A stretch of DNA of 43,036 nucleotides from Thiotrichaceae bacterium. GTDB lineage: Bacteria; Pseudomonadota; Gammaproteobacteria; Thiotrichales; Thiotrichaceae. Position numbers and translations under genes: made by a program. Within the stretch, counting starts at the first letter, position 1. Each line of letters opens with the position of its first letter. Location: NCBI GenBank assembly GCA_026989335.1, contig JALSJN010000080.1, positions 1 to 43,036 of the forward strand, given 5' to 3'. The notes under the pieces were generated by a model. The model was given only the letters and a program-made list of their open reading frames with translations. It did not search any database and was not told the DNA's origin. Of the stretch, positions 24,161-33,117 are shown in pieces.

Positions 24161-26574
24161 TATCTAATAACTCCAAGTCTTTTAAACCTAGATATAGTCT
24201 CTTCAACAGTTAGCCCACTGGCATCTGCCTTTGCTTGTAAATCCTTTAACGTAACAAAACCATCTCGGTCAACTAGCTTGTATTTTTGCAACGGTATAAA
24301 TTTAGGTTTGCTTTGTCTTGTTGTTTTCACACCCTCTGCGGACTTAGACCTCAACCTAGGAGGGACAATGATAACACCGCCATTAGCTGTCCTTATCCTT
24401 GCAGGAAAATTACCGTCCTCATAATCAGCTAACGAAGGATATTGCTCACGAAGAAAGTTACCAATAGTAGCATTAAACACCTCATTTTGTTTGGCAGGTG
24501 GAACGCGACCACCCTCGGCAACCGCGTCAAAATTAGACACTAAATCAGCCATCAATCTAACTTGAGACTCCGAAGAATTTATACCATCGCTCATATCAAG
24601 GAAACTAGACATTTTTGTAAGCGGCAGATAATACTCACCCTCTTTGTCTAGCTTAGCGCGCCCTCCATATTCAATTAACTTCCCGACCTTTTGATATAAA
24701 AGCTTTGTAAGATTTTTAAAGTCCTTCATCTCAGACAAGGTAAAAGCACTTGAATTTTCAGCAAGCTCACTTTGGAATTTCAACAATTCCCCAAGCCCCT
24801 TTGCCCTGCTTTTCCTAACATCTTTGCCAAATTCATCGTTTAATATTGAGAATTTAGCATACATACTATTATAAATCTCAGCCCTTTTTTTGTTGCTTAC
24901 GCCTTTACCGCCCGCCTTTATAGCAGCAGCCTCGCTAAGGTTTTTAGCGCCCTTTTCAACGCGTTCCTGCTTGGTCAGCACGATATCACCACTAAAAGAA
25001 TCTAACATGCGCAACTTAATCTGCTTTTCAGCATCCGTTAGCTCGCTGTTGCTCTCAACAATGTTTTTTTCATTTTCAATCTCAGTGTATGTCAATGTGC
25101 CATTGATGTGCTTTTCAAAGATAGCGTCATTAGCCTGATACTCCCGATTTAATGCAGCCTGTTTAACCAGAAGGTCTTTCTGTTTCGCCATGGCATCAAG
25201 CTTTACAGCTACAGAAACCTGCTGCTTTTCAGGTAAGCTTAAAAACTCACGTGTACTTGTGTAATTGCGCATCTCTGTCGATGATAAAGAAGACAAATCA
25301 TCGACAAGACTAGCCACAGCTCCATTACGTATCTTTTCAATATCGCCAACATCAAGCTTGTCAATCAATGTTTCAGAGCGTGTTCTCGAATAAATTGCGC
25401 CAACAGGCTTAGCAACCTCAAACTTACTAATCCACAAATCAGCAAATTCAGCATTAGTCATATCTTCACTTCCGCCGTTATTTACAACAGCCCTTTTACC
25501 AACAGTATCAACAGCCAACCTATCAGGCTCTTTCAGTAACATAATAGCCCCAGATCGACCTTGCTGGTGAGCCAAATACAACTCACTATCAGTAGGTTCA
25601 CGACCTAACGTGTCTTTTAAAAATTCCCTATTTTTATCTGTAAACTTAATAACAGCTTCCATACTTTGAGACGGATCAAACTTGTCTTTTAAGCCAACTT
25701 CTTTTGCCGTGCTGTCTATAAATTGAAATAGCCCGCCCGCGCTGCTTTTTTTATTCTTCGCGCTAGCATCTCCAGAGCTCTCCACCATAGCAAGCTTGCG
25801 ATAATATTTTTCAGATATTCCGCTATTTTTTATCTCATCGGCGTATAGAGCAAACACATCATCATTATATTCCCCTAATGCGTCATTAGCCAAGTTAAGC
25901 CTATCCTGAGGCTTTAATGAAGCAGCATATGCATAAGCAGCTTTCTTATCGTACTCTTTCAATTCCACAGCAGCAACTACAGGGTCTTTGTTCCACTTAG
26001 CACCATTAGCTATTATAGCTTTTCTACCAGCGTCATAGGCTTCTAAATCGCCAGTCTTGGCTAATGAAGCAAGGCTGCTATCAGTAATTCCCATGGCGAC
26101 AACACTATCACGGCTTTGCATCTTCTCTCGCACAAGCGTGTTTAAACTAAACTGGTTTTTTGCCATGAAGTTATTAACCTTTATCTGCGCAAACTCACGC
26201 GCATCATCGGAAAAACCATCAATAATTGGGGCAGAAACATCGCTTAATAACTTAATACTTTCATCTTGAAAATTCTCATAATCATTTCTATCCGCAAACT
26301 CCTGAGATTTATCCAGTGACGCTTGCAATAACGTAGAATCTAATTGAGCCTCAAGCAAAGCATCATTAGTTTTTCTTGCCCTTTCATCTTCTTTGCGCTG
26401 CTTCTCAAGCAAACCACCGCCAAATTGCTCCATACCCTGACCAATGCCCTTTATAACATCGCCAGCTTCATATGCTGCACGAGCCTCAATACCAGCATCA
26501 TAGCCCTGTATAGGTGAAGCTCCACTTGGTGCTGGTCTTCGACCCAGCTTCTCAGCAGTTACAAATTCAACCAT
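24160..26574 (-). CDS. Internal virion protein with lytic transglycosylase domain
   Basis: The 804-aa protein contains an SLT-type lytic transglycosylase domain at about residues 250-350: catalytic E265 in A-M-V-E-S-S-G, then S-S-A-G-G-L-F-Q-F at 277-285, and Y-L-A-H-Q-Q-G at 333-339. The flanks are mainly helical and charged. In T7 the same activity sits in gp16, which is injected with the DNA and opens peptidoglycan; that role is inferred here. It lies between the gp14-like gene and the giant internal protein gene, with short or one-base junctions. Confidence 0.85.
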   Translation of the reverse strand: MVEFVTAEKLGRRPAPSGASPIQGYDAGIEARAAYEAGDVIKGIGQGMEQFGGGLLEKQRKEDERARKTNDALLEAQLDSTLLQASLDKSQEFADRNDYENFQDESIKLLSDVSAPIIDGFSDDAREFAQIKVNNFMAKNQFSLNTLVREKMQSRDSVVAMGITDSSLASLAKTGDLEAYDAGRKAIIANGAKWNKDPVVAAVELKEYDKKAAYAYAASLKPQDRLNLANDALGEYNDDVFALYADEIKNSGISEKYYRKLAMVESSGDASAKNKKSSAGGLFQFIDSTAKEVGLKDKFDPSQSMEAVIKFTDKNREFLKDTLGREPTDSELYLAHQQGRSGAIMLLKEPDRLAVDTVGKRAVVNNGGSEDMTNAEFADLWISKFEVAKPVGAIYSRTRSETLIDKLDVGDIEKIRNGAVASLVDDLSSLSSTEMRNYTSTREFLSLPEKQQVSVAVKLDAMAKQKDLLVKQAALNREYQANDAIFEKHINGTLTYTEIENEKNIVESNSELTDAEKQIKLRMLDSFSGDIVLTKQERVEKGAKNLSEAAAIKAGGKGVSNKKRAEIYNSMYAKFSILNDEFGKDVRKSRAKGLGELLKFQSELAENSSAFTLSEMKDFKNLTKLLYQKVGKLIEYGGRAKLDKEGEYYLPLTKMSSFLDMSDGINSSESQVRLMADLVSNFDAVAEGGRVPPAKQNEVFNATIGNFLREQYPSLADYEDGNFPARIRTANGGVIIVPPRLRSKSAEGVKTTRQSKPKFIPLQKYKLVDRDGFVTLKDLQAKADASGLTVEETISRFKRLGVIR

Positions 26575-26576
26575 GA

Positions 26577-27350
26577 TTAAAACCTCACTGGTTTGCGTGG
26601 GGTAGCGTATAATGACGGATTATATCCACCGCCCATGTCTTCAAAGCCTTTAGGCGAATATTTGTTATACAATGTGCCACCAACAGATGTTGCAAAATCA
26701 GTCACACCCCTAAGCCTAGCAGCAGAAGCCTTAGTGTTTGCAGCAGCCATGCTTCTAGCACCATCATACTCAGCAAGCAACGAGCCTTGCCCCAACGACT
26801 GTGCAGACTTATCTCCCTCAAACAGAGCTAATGATTTACGGTATTGTGTCTCGTAATCCATATCTCCAAGCATTTTAAGTGTTGACTCACTACCTGCCTG
26901 ACCTTGACCAGCAGCCTTAGCTTGTATAGCAGACATCCGAAGTCTGCCTTGACGAGCCTCCTCTTGAGCTATACGTTGAGACCTTGCCTTCTCCTGCCCA
27001 GCCGCAACACGCCCTTGCTCAGCCCTGTATTGTGCCTCAGCCCTTGCAGCCCGCCCCGATGCTTTAAGCGCACCCGCTTGGCGAAGTGATCCAAACAAAC
27101 CAACGCCAGCTCCAGCTAGGGAAGTGGCAAGAGCTACTTGAGCCATCGTTATCCCCGTAGCAGCCGCAGTTCCAGCAGCCGCAGTTCCAGCGGCAGCAGT
27201 TCCAGCAGCCGCAGCCGCAGCCGCAGTTCCAGCAGCCGCAGTTCCAGCGGCAGCAGTTCCAGCAGCCGCAGCCGCAGCCGCAGTTCCAGCGGCAGCAGTT
27301 CCAGCAGTTCCAGCGGCAGCAGCTAATAACGGTATTTCTAATCCTGTCAT
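26577..27350 (-). CDS. gp14-like internal virion protein with Ala/Gly repeat
   Basis: The 257-aa protein has a long low-complexity N-terminus of Ala with Gly-Thr steps (residues about 11-65), a small hydrophobic segment (MAQVALATSLAGAGVGLFGS, about 70-89), and then a helical, Ala/Gln/Arg-rich region with many E-x-A-R-x-x-R units, closing with Y-N-K-Y-S-P. The helical region matches T7 gp14-like internal virion proteins, which reach the outer membrane during ejection. The hydrophobic Ala stretch could insert in a membrane. Position between the acetyltransferase-like and transglycosylase genes reproduces the T7 gene 13-14-15-16 order. Confidence 0.75.
   Translation of the reverse strand: MTGLEIPLLAAAAGTAGTAAAGTAAAAAAAGTAAAGTAAAGTAAAAAAAGTAAAGTAAAGTAAATGITMAQVALATSLAGAGVGLFGSLRQAGALKASGRAARAEAQYRAEQGRVAAGQEKARSQRIAQEEARQGRLRMSAIQAKAAGQGQAGSESTLKMLGDMDYETQYRKSLALFEGDKSAQSLGQGSLLAEYDGARSMAAANTKASAARLRGVTDFATSVGGTLYNKYSPKGFEDMGGGYNPSLYATPRKPVRF
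27158..27322 (-). repeat. Tandem GC-rich repeat coding Ala/Gly-Thr-Ala
   Basis: About 165 bp built from GCA/GCC/GCT alanine codons with repeated GGAACT (Gly-Thr) steps at 15, 21 and similar intervals, inside the gp14-like gene. Three near-identical blocks of about 36-66 bp are recognisable. It stands out from the AT-rich genome and keeps other frames open on both strands. Confidence 0.85.
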
Positions 27351-27725
27351 TTAAAGACAACTCCTCTTATATATCCCATCAACATGACGAAAACCTAACC
27401 GCTTAAGAAACCTTGCAGCATTTGGCATGTTAATATCTGGTGTAGCATAAACATCGCATTTCATATTATCAATGGTCTTCATAAACACCCTTGTAGCACG
27501 CCATATAGTTATATCAGGAACTATAATACCATCTTTTATATCAGAAAACACGGTAAAAAAATTACCATCATATCGAACACCTGCTATAGCAACCAAATCA
27601 TCGCCCAAGAAAAATGACATCCCCTTTATCGTGACAAAAACAGGCGCGCCACCGTAAAAGTTCTTGTAATTTTCAAAAGATAAAGGGCGATAACTAACAC
27701 CTCCATCACCTGTCATTTGTTTCAT
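27351..27725 (-). CDS. T7 gp13-like protein with GNAT acetyltransferase fold
   Basis: This 124-aa protein ends with the GNAT-like N-A-A-R-F-L-K-R-L-G-F-R step near the C-terminus and has the central beta pattern (F-F-L-G-D-D-L-V-A-I-A-G-V) of small phage acetyltransferase-like proteins. T7 gp13, the first gene of the internal virion cluster, is of this size and type and helps morphogenesis. The acetyl-CoA loop is not evident, so a structural role is likelier than catalysis. The frame opens upstream at TTG 27743, but GGAG lies nine bases before ATG 27725, the preferred start. It overlaps the preceding tail gene. Confidence 0.6.
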   Translation of the reverse strand: MKQMTGDGGVSYRPLSFENYKNFYGGAPVFVTIKGMSFFLGDDLVAIAGVRYDGNFFTVFSDIKDGIIVPDITIWRATRVFMKTIDNMKCDVYATPDINMPNAARFLKRLGFRHVDGIYKRSCL

Positions 27726-30408
27726 TTGCAACAACTCCAGCAATACATGCTAATATAGTACAAGGTCTTGGGGACTTAACCTCCAAGCATATCCTAGGAT
27801 CAGTGTCGTATTCACCGCCAAAATCAAACATCTCTTCATCATACGTTTCATAAAGATTTGAATCAGCAACAATAGAGCCACCTTCAACATCAGGCAAGTC
27901 ATACATGTCTGTAAAGTCTTGCCCATATTTTAGCGCAGACTTCAACGTGTTCTTTAAAGTAAAGCCAATATTTATTATATTCTTTTTTTGCAACAACAAA
28001 GTCCCCATTCTTGACTGTAACAATAGCTTGGCACTCTTATATTGAGCCGTATAAGGTAAACCAACAACAGCATTACTTACAGCTGTAAACAACGTTATTT
28101 GCCCACCAGAAACAGTATATGTCTGTTGAACACCAGTACTATCATCGGGACTAAGGTCAACACCATCCCCCCAAACAACAACATCCTTGCCCTCTAAATG
28201 ACTTAAACCCGTTATGGTAGATGTAGGGCTTCCTTGATAAACAGTAAAGCTATCAGCCTGCTTGTTTAAATTTCCACCTTGACATTCCGCTTCCTGCGCC
28301 CACTTCTCAAGATAACGAACAGTGTTGCCGCCAACCGTCCTCGCAACAGAATAATAAACAGCGTCCTCACTGTCGCCTGGTAAAATAACTACGTCCTCAA
28401 CACTGCCGTCAGTAGAATAAGAAAACCACCCTTTAACGTCCTCTAATTCGTCAAGAACCAATATCATTACCGTGCCGTCACCGAGAACTACATGCACCCT
28501 TGTGTCAGGTTGTCGCTGTATCGCAATACGAACAACGCCAGAGAGCAAAAACTCAGGTATTATCTTCGATAAATCATCAGGCTTATAATCATCTGCCTCA
28601 ACCTTATAACTCGACTGGAACAACCTGATACCAGACTTCTGCACAAAAAGACCAGCACCATCATACTCAACAGCGGAAACACTAGAAGAACCTTGATTAG
28701 ATGGTGATTTTATATTAGAGTTACTTAACGTAACAGCCTCATCATATGAATTAGACATAGCGAACCACTCATGGCTCTTTGTTCCAAACATTAAGCGTTT
28801 CAACGAAAGCATCCATTTAACAACTCTAGCACCCTTAGGGATGTTTTTAGTGAACGCAGCCGCATTACCCTCAACAGTACCATCATAATCCTCGTACGCA
28901 TCAGACGCGGAAAAATACAACTTACCATTTCCGCCATGAGTCAACCGACCATCATGCAGCACAAGAGCGGTTGGGAAACCTTCAGTAACAGACCACGCCC
29001 CCGCGCTCCAATCGCTAGAAGCAGTGGTTTGCCCCAAATCCTGCAACACCATTGCACTAACGATTTTCTCACCAGTATAACCCGTAATACGGACAATACC
29101 GCTAATTGACCCACTGCTATACGTAAACGAGCATTCAGCAGAGCCAGACGTGTAATCACCAGTGTCGATACCTATGCGGTAATACACAATTTGATTGTCT
29201 AAACCACCATCAACGGTTGACGATATATTTGAGATGTATGTAGCGTAATCAGTCCAAGCACCCTCATCACCAATTGATTGCTGTATTGTGACAGTTCCAG
29301 CCCACGTTCCAGATATAACAAAACTAAACCTGCGCCCCTCACCAACACCGCTTACTCTTATGGAATCACTCCATTGACCAGCTCCATTAGCACTAACCTC
29401 AACCTTTTGACCGATTGAATGTATCCTGTATAATTGACCAACACTATCAGATGTAAATAAATTTTGTGACGATGTAAGCGTTATATCGCCACTTAACGCG
29501 CTAGGAGTTAAAGTTGTTCCTGTTGTGTTTATAATATTGAATGGCCCATTATTAGGCTCAAAATCAACAAGAGACCATGACCGCTGGTCATACCTAATTA
29601 TTTTTTTTTCCTGATACCCTCGACAAGCAATATAAATAACATCTCCAGACTGATCGTATCTTAGATTGCCTAAATCAGCTTCAAGCCAAGGAGAGTTAAC
29701 AACTACATCACCGCTAGACTCAATTACACAACTATCAACAAGTGATGCGTATTTCTTATTAGCACTAAACTGAATATGAAAATCACCAGTAGGAGTTATC
29801 TCAAGAGAATGCTCGCCCTTGCCCAATATTCGCTGATAAACATACTCACCGCCGCCAACAGACGAGCCTATATCCAAAACAACCTCGCCTCGCTCAATAA
29901 TAATCCTTATACCATGCGCAACATTTTGATCCAATGGGGCAACAGATACTAATTGATAAGCCCTAGCCTCGCTATACAATGAACCAACCAAAGATAAATA
30001 ACCGCCAGTATCCCATGACGATGTAGCACCAGCATCATCAGCACTAGTCCAGCCAGAAATACTAGATGAGAAGTCGCCATTCGTGACAGATGAAGACACA
30101 GAAGATCTAGAAATCAGGGAGTCCGACACCAACACACGAAAATTTTGATCCGTAACCTCTATAAGAGCAACATCATCAGTGTCTTGGTCATCATAAACAA
30201 AACCAATATGAAATGGCTTGTTATTATTATATACCTGATTAACATATTGAGTGCCTGGACGAAGCATCAAAACACCCAAGACGCGAGTAATAAAATTGTT
30301 CTGCAATACAGCAGATAGTGAAATGCGCTCAATATCCTGCCTAGCAAGACCAAGGTCAGAGACTAAGCCACGATTAAAATTGAGAAAAATGCTGAGCTGT
30401 TTTATCAT
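27706..30408 (-). CDS. Tail tubular protein B / nozzle-like protein
   Basis: The first 60 residues of the 900-aa protein have the signature of podovirus tail stabilisation/nozzle proteins: F-N-R-G, then L-A-R-Q-D-I-E-R, L-Q-N-N-F-I-T and the L-R-P-G-T-Q-Y-V step near residue 49. The long remainder is beta-rich, with aromatic-glycine patterns. This protein should form the distal end of the short tail, equal to T7 gp12. It is preceded four bases away by the tubular A gene. Length and position both fit. Confidence 0.82.
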   Translation of the reverse strand: MIKQLSIFLNFNRGLVSDLGLARQDIERISLSAVLQNNFITRVLGVLMLRPGTQYVNQVYNNNKPFHIGFVYDDQDTDDVALIEVTDQNFRVLVSDSLISRSSVSSSVTNGDFSSSISGWTSADDAGATSSWDTGGYLSLVGSLYSEARAYQLVSVAPLDQNVAHGIRIIIERGEVVLDIGSSVGGGEYVYQRILGKGEHSLEITPTGDFHIQFSANKKYASLVDSCVIESSGDVVVNSPWLEADLGNLRYDQSGDVIYIACRGYQEKKIIRYDQRSWSLVDFEPNNGPFNIINTTGTTLTPSALSGDITLTSSQNLFTSDSVGQLYRIHSIGQKVEVSANGAGQWSDSIRVSGVGEGRRFSFVISGTWAGTVTIQQSIGDEGAWTDYATYISNISSTVDGGLDNQIVYYRIGIDTGDYTSGSAECSFTYSSGSISGIVRITGYTGEKIVSAMVLQDLGQTTASSDWSAGAWSVTEGFPTALVLHDGRLTHGGNGKLYFSASDAYEDYDGTVEGNAAAFTKNIPKGARVVKWMLSLKRLMFGTKSHEWFAMSNSYDEAVTLSNSNIKSPSNQGSSSVSAVEYDGAGLFVQKSGIRLFQSSYKVEADDYKPDDLSKIIPEFLLSGVVRIAIQRQPDTRVHVVLGDGTVMILVLDELEDVKGWFSYSTDGSVEDVVILPGDSEDAVYYSVARTVGGNTVRYLEKWAQEAECQGGNLNKQADSFTVYQGSPTSTITGLSHLEGKDVVVWGDGVDLSPDDSTGVQQTYTVSGGQITLFTAVSNAVVGLPYTAQYKSAKLLLQSRMGTLLLQKKNIINIGFTLKNTLKSALKYGQDFTDMYDLPDVEGGSIVADSNLYETYDEEMFDFGGEYDTDPRICLEVKSPRPCTILACIAGVVANETNDR

Positions 30409-30411
30409 TCA

Positions 30412-31056
30412 CTAAACCAAACCACCCGTTGACCTTATATCACCACGCCCGCTGCTGCCTCGACGAGAAAGCACCCAAGAGCTTAACGGCGGACGCCTAG
30501 AGGGCTGGTTCATTTGATCTATAGACTTAGCCTCACGCTTAGCCCTTTCAGAGTCTACGCGCAATTGTTCGGTTAGTGAATCACTCCCAGTGATAGCACG
30601 GCAAGCCCTGTAAGCTAGTTCACACTCCGCATAATTAACCAGACTTTGTGCCCACATAGACACATCGCCGCCAAAAGCATCATCATCAGATACATAACGC
30701 ACATATATAGTATCTAAATCACAAACCCAAACATCAGCCTCATCTTCATACCTCATAAGCGGCGGAGTCATATTCTCACTACCAGATAAACCGACAGTCC
30801 TAACCCAATCGCTTGGCTTTGTATGAACACGACTATAACCTCCAAAATCAGACGTGTCATAGCTTGGGTCATACGTAGACTCAATAGCCCTAACAGCACT
30901 GTTCCATTGCCCTGTCTCAAGCAACCTGCGAACAAAACCACCATCCCATATAGCATCTAATGCCTTACGAGATGGTCTGTTCTCGCTTAGAGAGCTAAGT
31001 TTCCTCGAACCCAACATAGTAAGCGCGCTATTATATATCGAGAGCTTATCAGGCAT
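30412..31056 (-). CDS. Tail tubular protein A (head-tail adaptor)
   Basis: The 214-aa protein begins I-Y-N-S-A-L-T-M-L-G (residues 7-16) and has the D-x-x-W-x-x-x-x-x-R-x-L-L-E step near 35-50, followed by the Y-V-x-x-x-D-x-A region and a helical C-terminus, the pattern of podovirus tail tubular protein A (T7 gp11). Twelve copies should form the ring between portal and nozzle. It lies between a hypothetical structural gene and the nozzle gene. Confidence 0.82.
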   Translation of the reverse strand: MPDKLSIYNSALTMLGSRKLSSLSENRPSRKALDAIWDGGFVRRLLETGQWNSAVRAIESTYDPSYDTSDFGGYSRVHTKPSDWVRTVGLSGSENMTPPLMRYEDEADVWVCDLDTIYVRYVSDDDAFGGDVSMWAQSLVNYAECELAYRACRAITGSDSLTEQLRVDSERAKREAKSIDQMNQPSRRPPLSSWVLSRRGSSGRGDIRSTGGLV

Positions 31057-31058
31057 GA

Positions 31059-31592
31059 TTACATACTCAACGCCAACAAGTGATCCTCAAGTTCACTCTG
31101 AGCCTCGGACTTAGTTTTTATACCATACTTCACAGCCCTGCCATCAGGAGCGATAACACTCCATGTCGCGCCCTGTTTGCGAACAGAATACCCCTGATTC
31201 GAAAGGTCTTCATCTTTATTAGCCTCATCATCTTCAGCCTTAGCATCATCATCGCCTCCAGACTCATCAGAAACTTTCTTTGATTTAGTTTTACCAACCT
31301 TCTTAGATGAAAAGTCAATATATTGAAGCTCCTTTACAATGGCATGAGTAGCACCAGCATCAAGGATCATCCCCTTGAAATAATAGCTAGTGCTGTCATT
31401 TAAAATCTCAATTTCCGCGAACTGACCGCCGCGAGCAAGCACGCCGCCAGACAATGAATAAAAATCAGAACTAGTTAAATCCTTGCGCGTAACGTCATCA
31501 TCAACAATAGCTTGAAAAACAACCTTGCCAGCCGTGCGTGATATTTCTTTCAACCTGTTAAAAGGCAAGCGTTTATTACCAGACTTAGACAT
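31059..31592 (-). CDS. Structural-region protein with acidic linker, unknown
   Basis: The 177-aa protein has a globular N-terminal part of about 100 residues, a highly charged linker (Lys-rich then Asp/Glu-rich, residues about 102-130), and a short C-terminal domain with W-S-V-I-A-P-D-G-R-A near residue 145. The C-terminal part looks like a small modular beta domain. It starts after the terminator behind the capsid pair and lies two bases before the tail tubular A gene, so it is probably a virion or tail-assembly protein. No family is recognised. Confidence 0.6.
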   Translation of the reverse strand: MSKSGNKRLPFNRLKEISRTAGKVVFQAIVDDDVTRKDLTSSDFYSLSGGVLARGGQFAEIEILNDSTSYYFKGMILDAGATHAIVKELQYIDFSSKKVGKTKSKKVSDESGGDDDAKAEDDEANKDEDLSNQGYSVRKQGATWSVIAPDGRAVKYGIKTKSEAQSELEDHLLALSM

Positions 31593-31637
31593 ATTAATAA
31601 TCTCCTAATATATGTTTAGATACCAATAGTGTTGCAT

Positions 31638-31675
31638 AAAAAAAAACACCTGTCCAATAAAAAACTGGGCAGGTG
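31638..31675 (-). terminator. Rho-independent terminator after the capsid pair
   Basis: On the minus strand a 9-bp stem with one G-U pair (31667-31675 with 31647-31655), loop of 11, followed by nine T residues (31638-31646). It follows the 96-aa gene and would stop most transcripts before the tail genes. Confidence 0.9.
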
Positions 31676-31703
31676 CAATAATCGACTAGCTAAGTGAGGA
31701 GGA

Positions 31704-31994
31704 TTAGTCGGAATTTGTAGTAGACCCAATAGTCGCTGCGTCCTGTAAGTCAACAGCACCTGGTGATGTAGAACTAACAGAAATAACATTCATTATTGAA
31801 GTCACATTCAAGTTTGTGTCCTGGTAAATAACAACATCATCAACCTTCATACTTAAATCTCCGCCATTAGATATAAAACCAGAAACCTGAACTGTGGAAG
31901 CTGGATCAGTCCCCTTAAGCATCCATAACGTAGGGTTCTGACCCGATATAGAAGCACAAAGAGGGGCAGGGGGTGTCTTCGTAGAATAAGCCAT
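31704..31994 (-). CDS. Small head protein partner of the capsid
   Basis: The 96-aa protein starts MAYSTKTPPAPL and continues with W-M-L-K-G-T-D-P-A-S-T-V, F-x-x-G-G-D-L-S-M-K-V-D-D-V-V and a short beta-rich end. The same layout (PP near the start, a W, G-x-x-L-x-M-x-V-x-D, then a V-V step) is common in small proteins encoded next to phage capsid genes. It could be a decoration or head fibre protein. It is 24 bp after the capsid gene and before a strong terminator. Confidence 0.65.
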   Translation of the reverse strand: MAYSTKTPPAPLCASISGQNPTLWMLKGTDPASTVQVSGFISNGGDLSMKVDDVVIYQDTNLNVTSIMNVISVSSTSPGAVDLQDAATIGSTTNSD

Positions 31995-32018
31995 AATCTT
32001 ATTTCCTTTCTATTAAAA

Positions 32019-32891
32019 TTAAACAGTCACAGCGGAAGCTGTATTACCAACAAACTTAAGTTTTTGAACACCAGCATTTTGCAACAATTTAGCACCTGAA
32101 AATGCAGAACAACGAATAAATGAATAATCATTTTCTTCGTTATAGCCTATTGCAGTTTTAAATGTCTCGTTGTCAATAGCATGACCAATGGACGACTTAT
32201 GATACAAGAAACATGTTTCGCTTGCTGTAGCATGACCAGGAACACCAGTATTATTAAATATATTAATACCATTCCACTTGTACATCATCTTAGATGAACG
32301 AACTCCGTCATCCCATTTGCGCATAGAAACATAATCCGCATTAGAAAATACATCGCTTTCTAGACATGCCTGAAGAAACGCATGAGAAACTGCCGCGTAA
32401 ACCTCACCATCATCAGTAGGCACATTGTTTTGAGCCATGATAGTAAGACCATCAGTTAAAAGCTTGATAGCATCAGTTGTTGGCGTAGCTGTTGGACCAG
32501 TAGTCGCAGAATCAAGAGCAGACATAATCTGATCCTCAACTTTGCGATTAATAACCTCGTACGCAGTCGTGTACATATCTTCCCTGCCCTGGTATTGGCT
32601 TTCAAAGATATTAAAACCTGTCTTCTTAGGAAGATCATGCCACTCTGTCATTGTAAGAGTAACCTGATTTTGGTTCATAGAACGACCGATTAGGTTAGCA
32701 TCAAGACCACGAGTCTGCGCTTGAGCGCCCCCACTGTCAGTGACTAAAAACACATGCGAACTGCCTTGTTTTTGGGTTTTTGTGGTCACTGTACTTCTTA
32801 GCGCGGAATCACCACGCTCGTAACCTTTGATAAATTCATTGGAATATTGTACTAAAGGTGCATTTATTGCGCCAGTAATTGTCTGTGTCAT
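32019..32891 (-). CDS. Major capsid protein
   Basis: The 290-aa protein lies in the capsid slot between scaffold and the head-tail genes and has the features of a podovirus HK97-fold capsid: Y-S-N-E-F near the start, a polar E-loop region with D-S-G-G, a spine-helix region with Y-E-V-I-N-R-K-V-E-D-Q-I, then V-Y-A-A-V-S-H-A-F and the G-I-N-I-F-N-N-T-G-V-P-G step, closing beta-rich. The scaffold is a separate gene. An almost ideal Shine-Dalgarno sequence precedes the start, and terminators lie on both sides of this gene and its partner, both fitting high expression. Confidence 0.85.
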   Translation of the reverse strand: MTQTITGAINAPLVQYSNEFIKGYERGDSALRSTVTTKTQKQGSSHVFLVTDSGGAQAQTRGLDANLIGRSMNQNQVTLTMTEWHDLPKKTGFNIFESQYQGREDMYTTAYEVINRKVEDQIMSALDSATTGPTATPTTDAIKLLTDGLTIMAQNNVPTDDGEVYAAVSHAFLQACLESDVFSNADYVSMRKWDDGVRSSKMMYKWNGINIFNNTGVPGHATASETCFLYHKSSIGHAIDNETFKTAIGYNEENDYSFIRCSAFSGAKLLQNAGVQKLKFVGNTASAVTV

Positions 32892-32897
32892 AACAAG

Positions 32898-32906
32898 ACC
32901 TCCTTA
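32898..32906 (-). promoter_or_regulatory. Full-length Shine-Dalgarno site of the capsid gene
   Basis: TAAGGAGGT on the minus strand, six bases before the capsid ATG, is complementary to the 16S rRNA tail over nine bases. Most other genes here have only four to six matches, so this probably gives the capsid extra translation. Confidence 0.8.
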
Positions 32907-32927
32907 TATTGGCTGATTAAAAAAACA

Positions 32928-32956
32928 ATCATCGCTAATATAGGTTGTCCTTGCAA
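32928..32956 (-). promoter_or_regulatory. Weak candidate promoter for the capsid transcript
   Basis: Minus strand TTGCAA (32951-32956), 17-bp spacer, GATGAT (32928-32933). Four of six matches in each box. It is proposed because it lies between an upstream terminator and the capsid gene; the sequence alone is not decisive. Confidence 0.3.
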
Positions 32957-33033
32957 CGGAATGTGACTCGCGGTTGTCTCATAAAAGAGGGCGCAAACCA
33001 TATAACCATAAGGGGCTATAAACAGATGTATTA

Positions 33034-33076
33034 CAAAAAAACAATCAGGGCTTCTTGCGAAGGTTGTCTGATTGTT
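33034..33076 (-). terminator. Rho-independent terminator between scaffold and capsid
   Basis: Minus strand AACAATCAG (33068-33076) pairs with CTGATTGTT (33040-33048), followed by a T run (33034-33041). The loop is 19 nt and contains a TTCG. The 226-bp gap 32892-33117 holds this terminator, the candidate capsid promoter and the ribosome site. Confidence 0.8.
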
Positions 33077-33117
33077 TCGATTGTTACATAAAAAATACGG
33101 TATGTCAATACCTTATT

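Noticed and set aside
27064-27360. Frames rich in Cys-Trp-Asn or Ser-Arg over the Ala repeat (both strands)
   Set aside because: They arise from out-of-frame reading of the GC-rich alanine repeat in the gp14-like gene.
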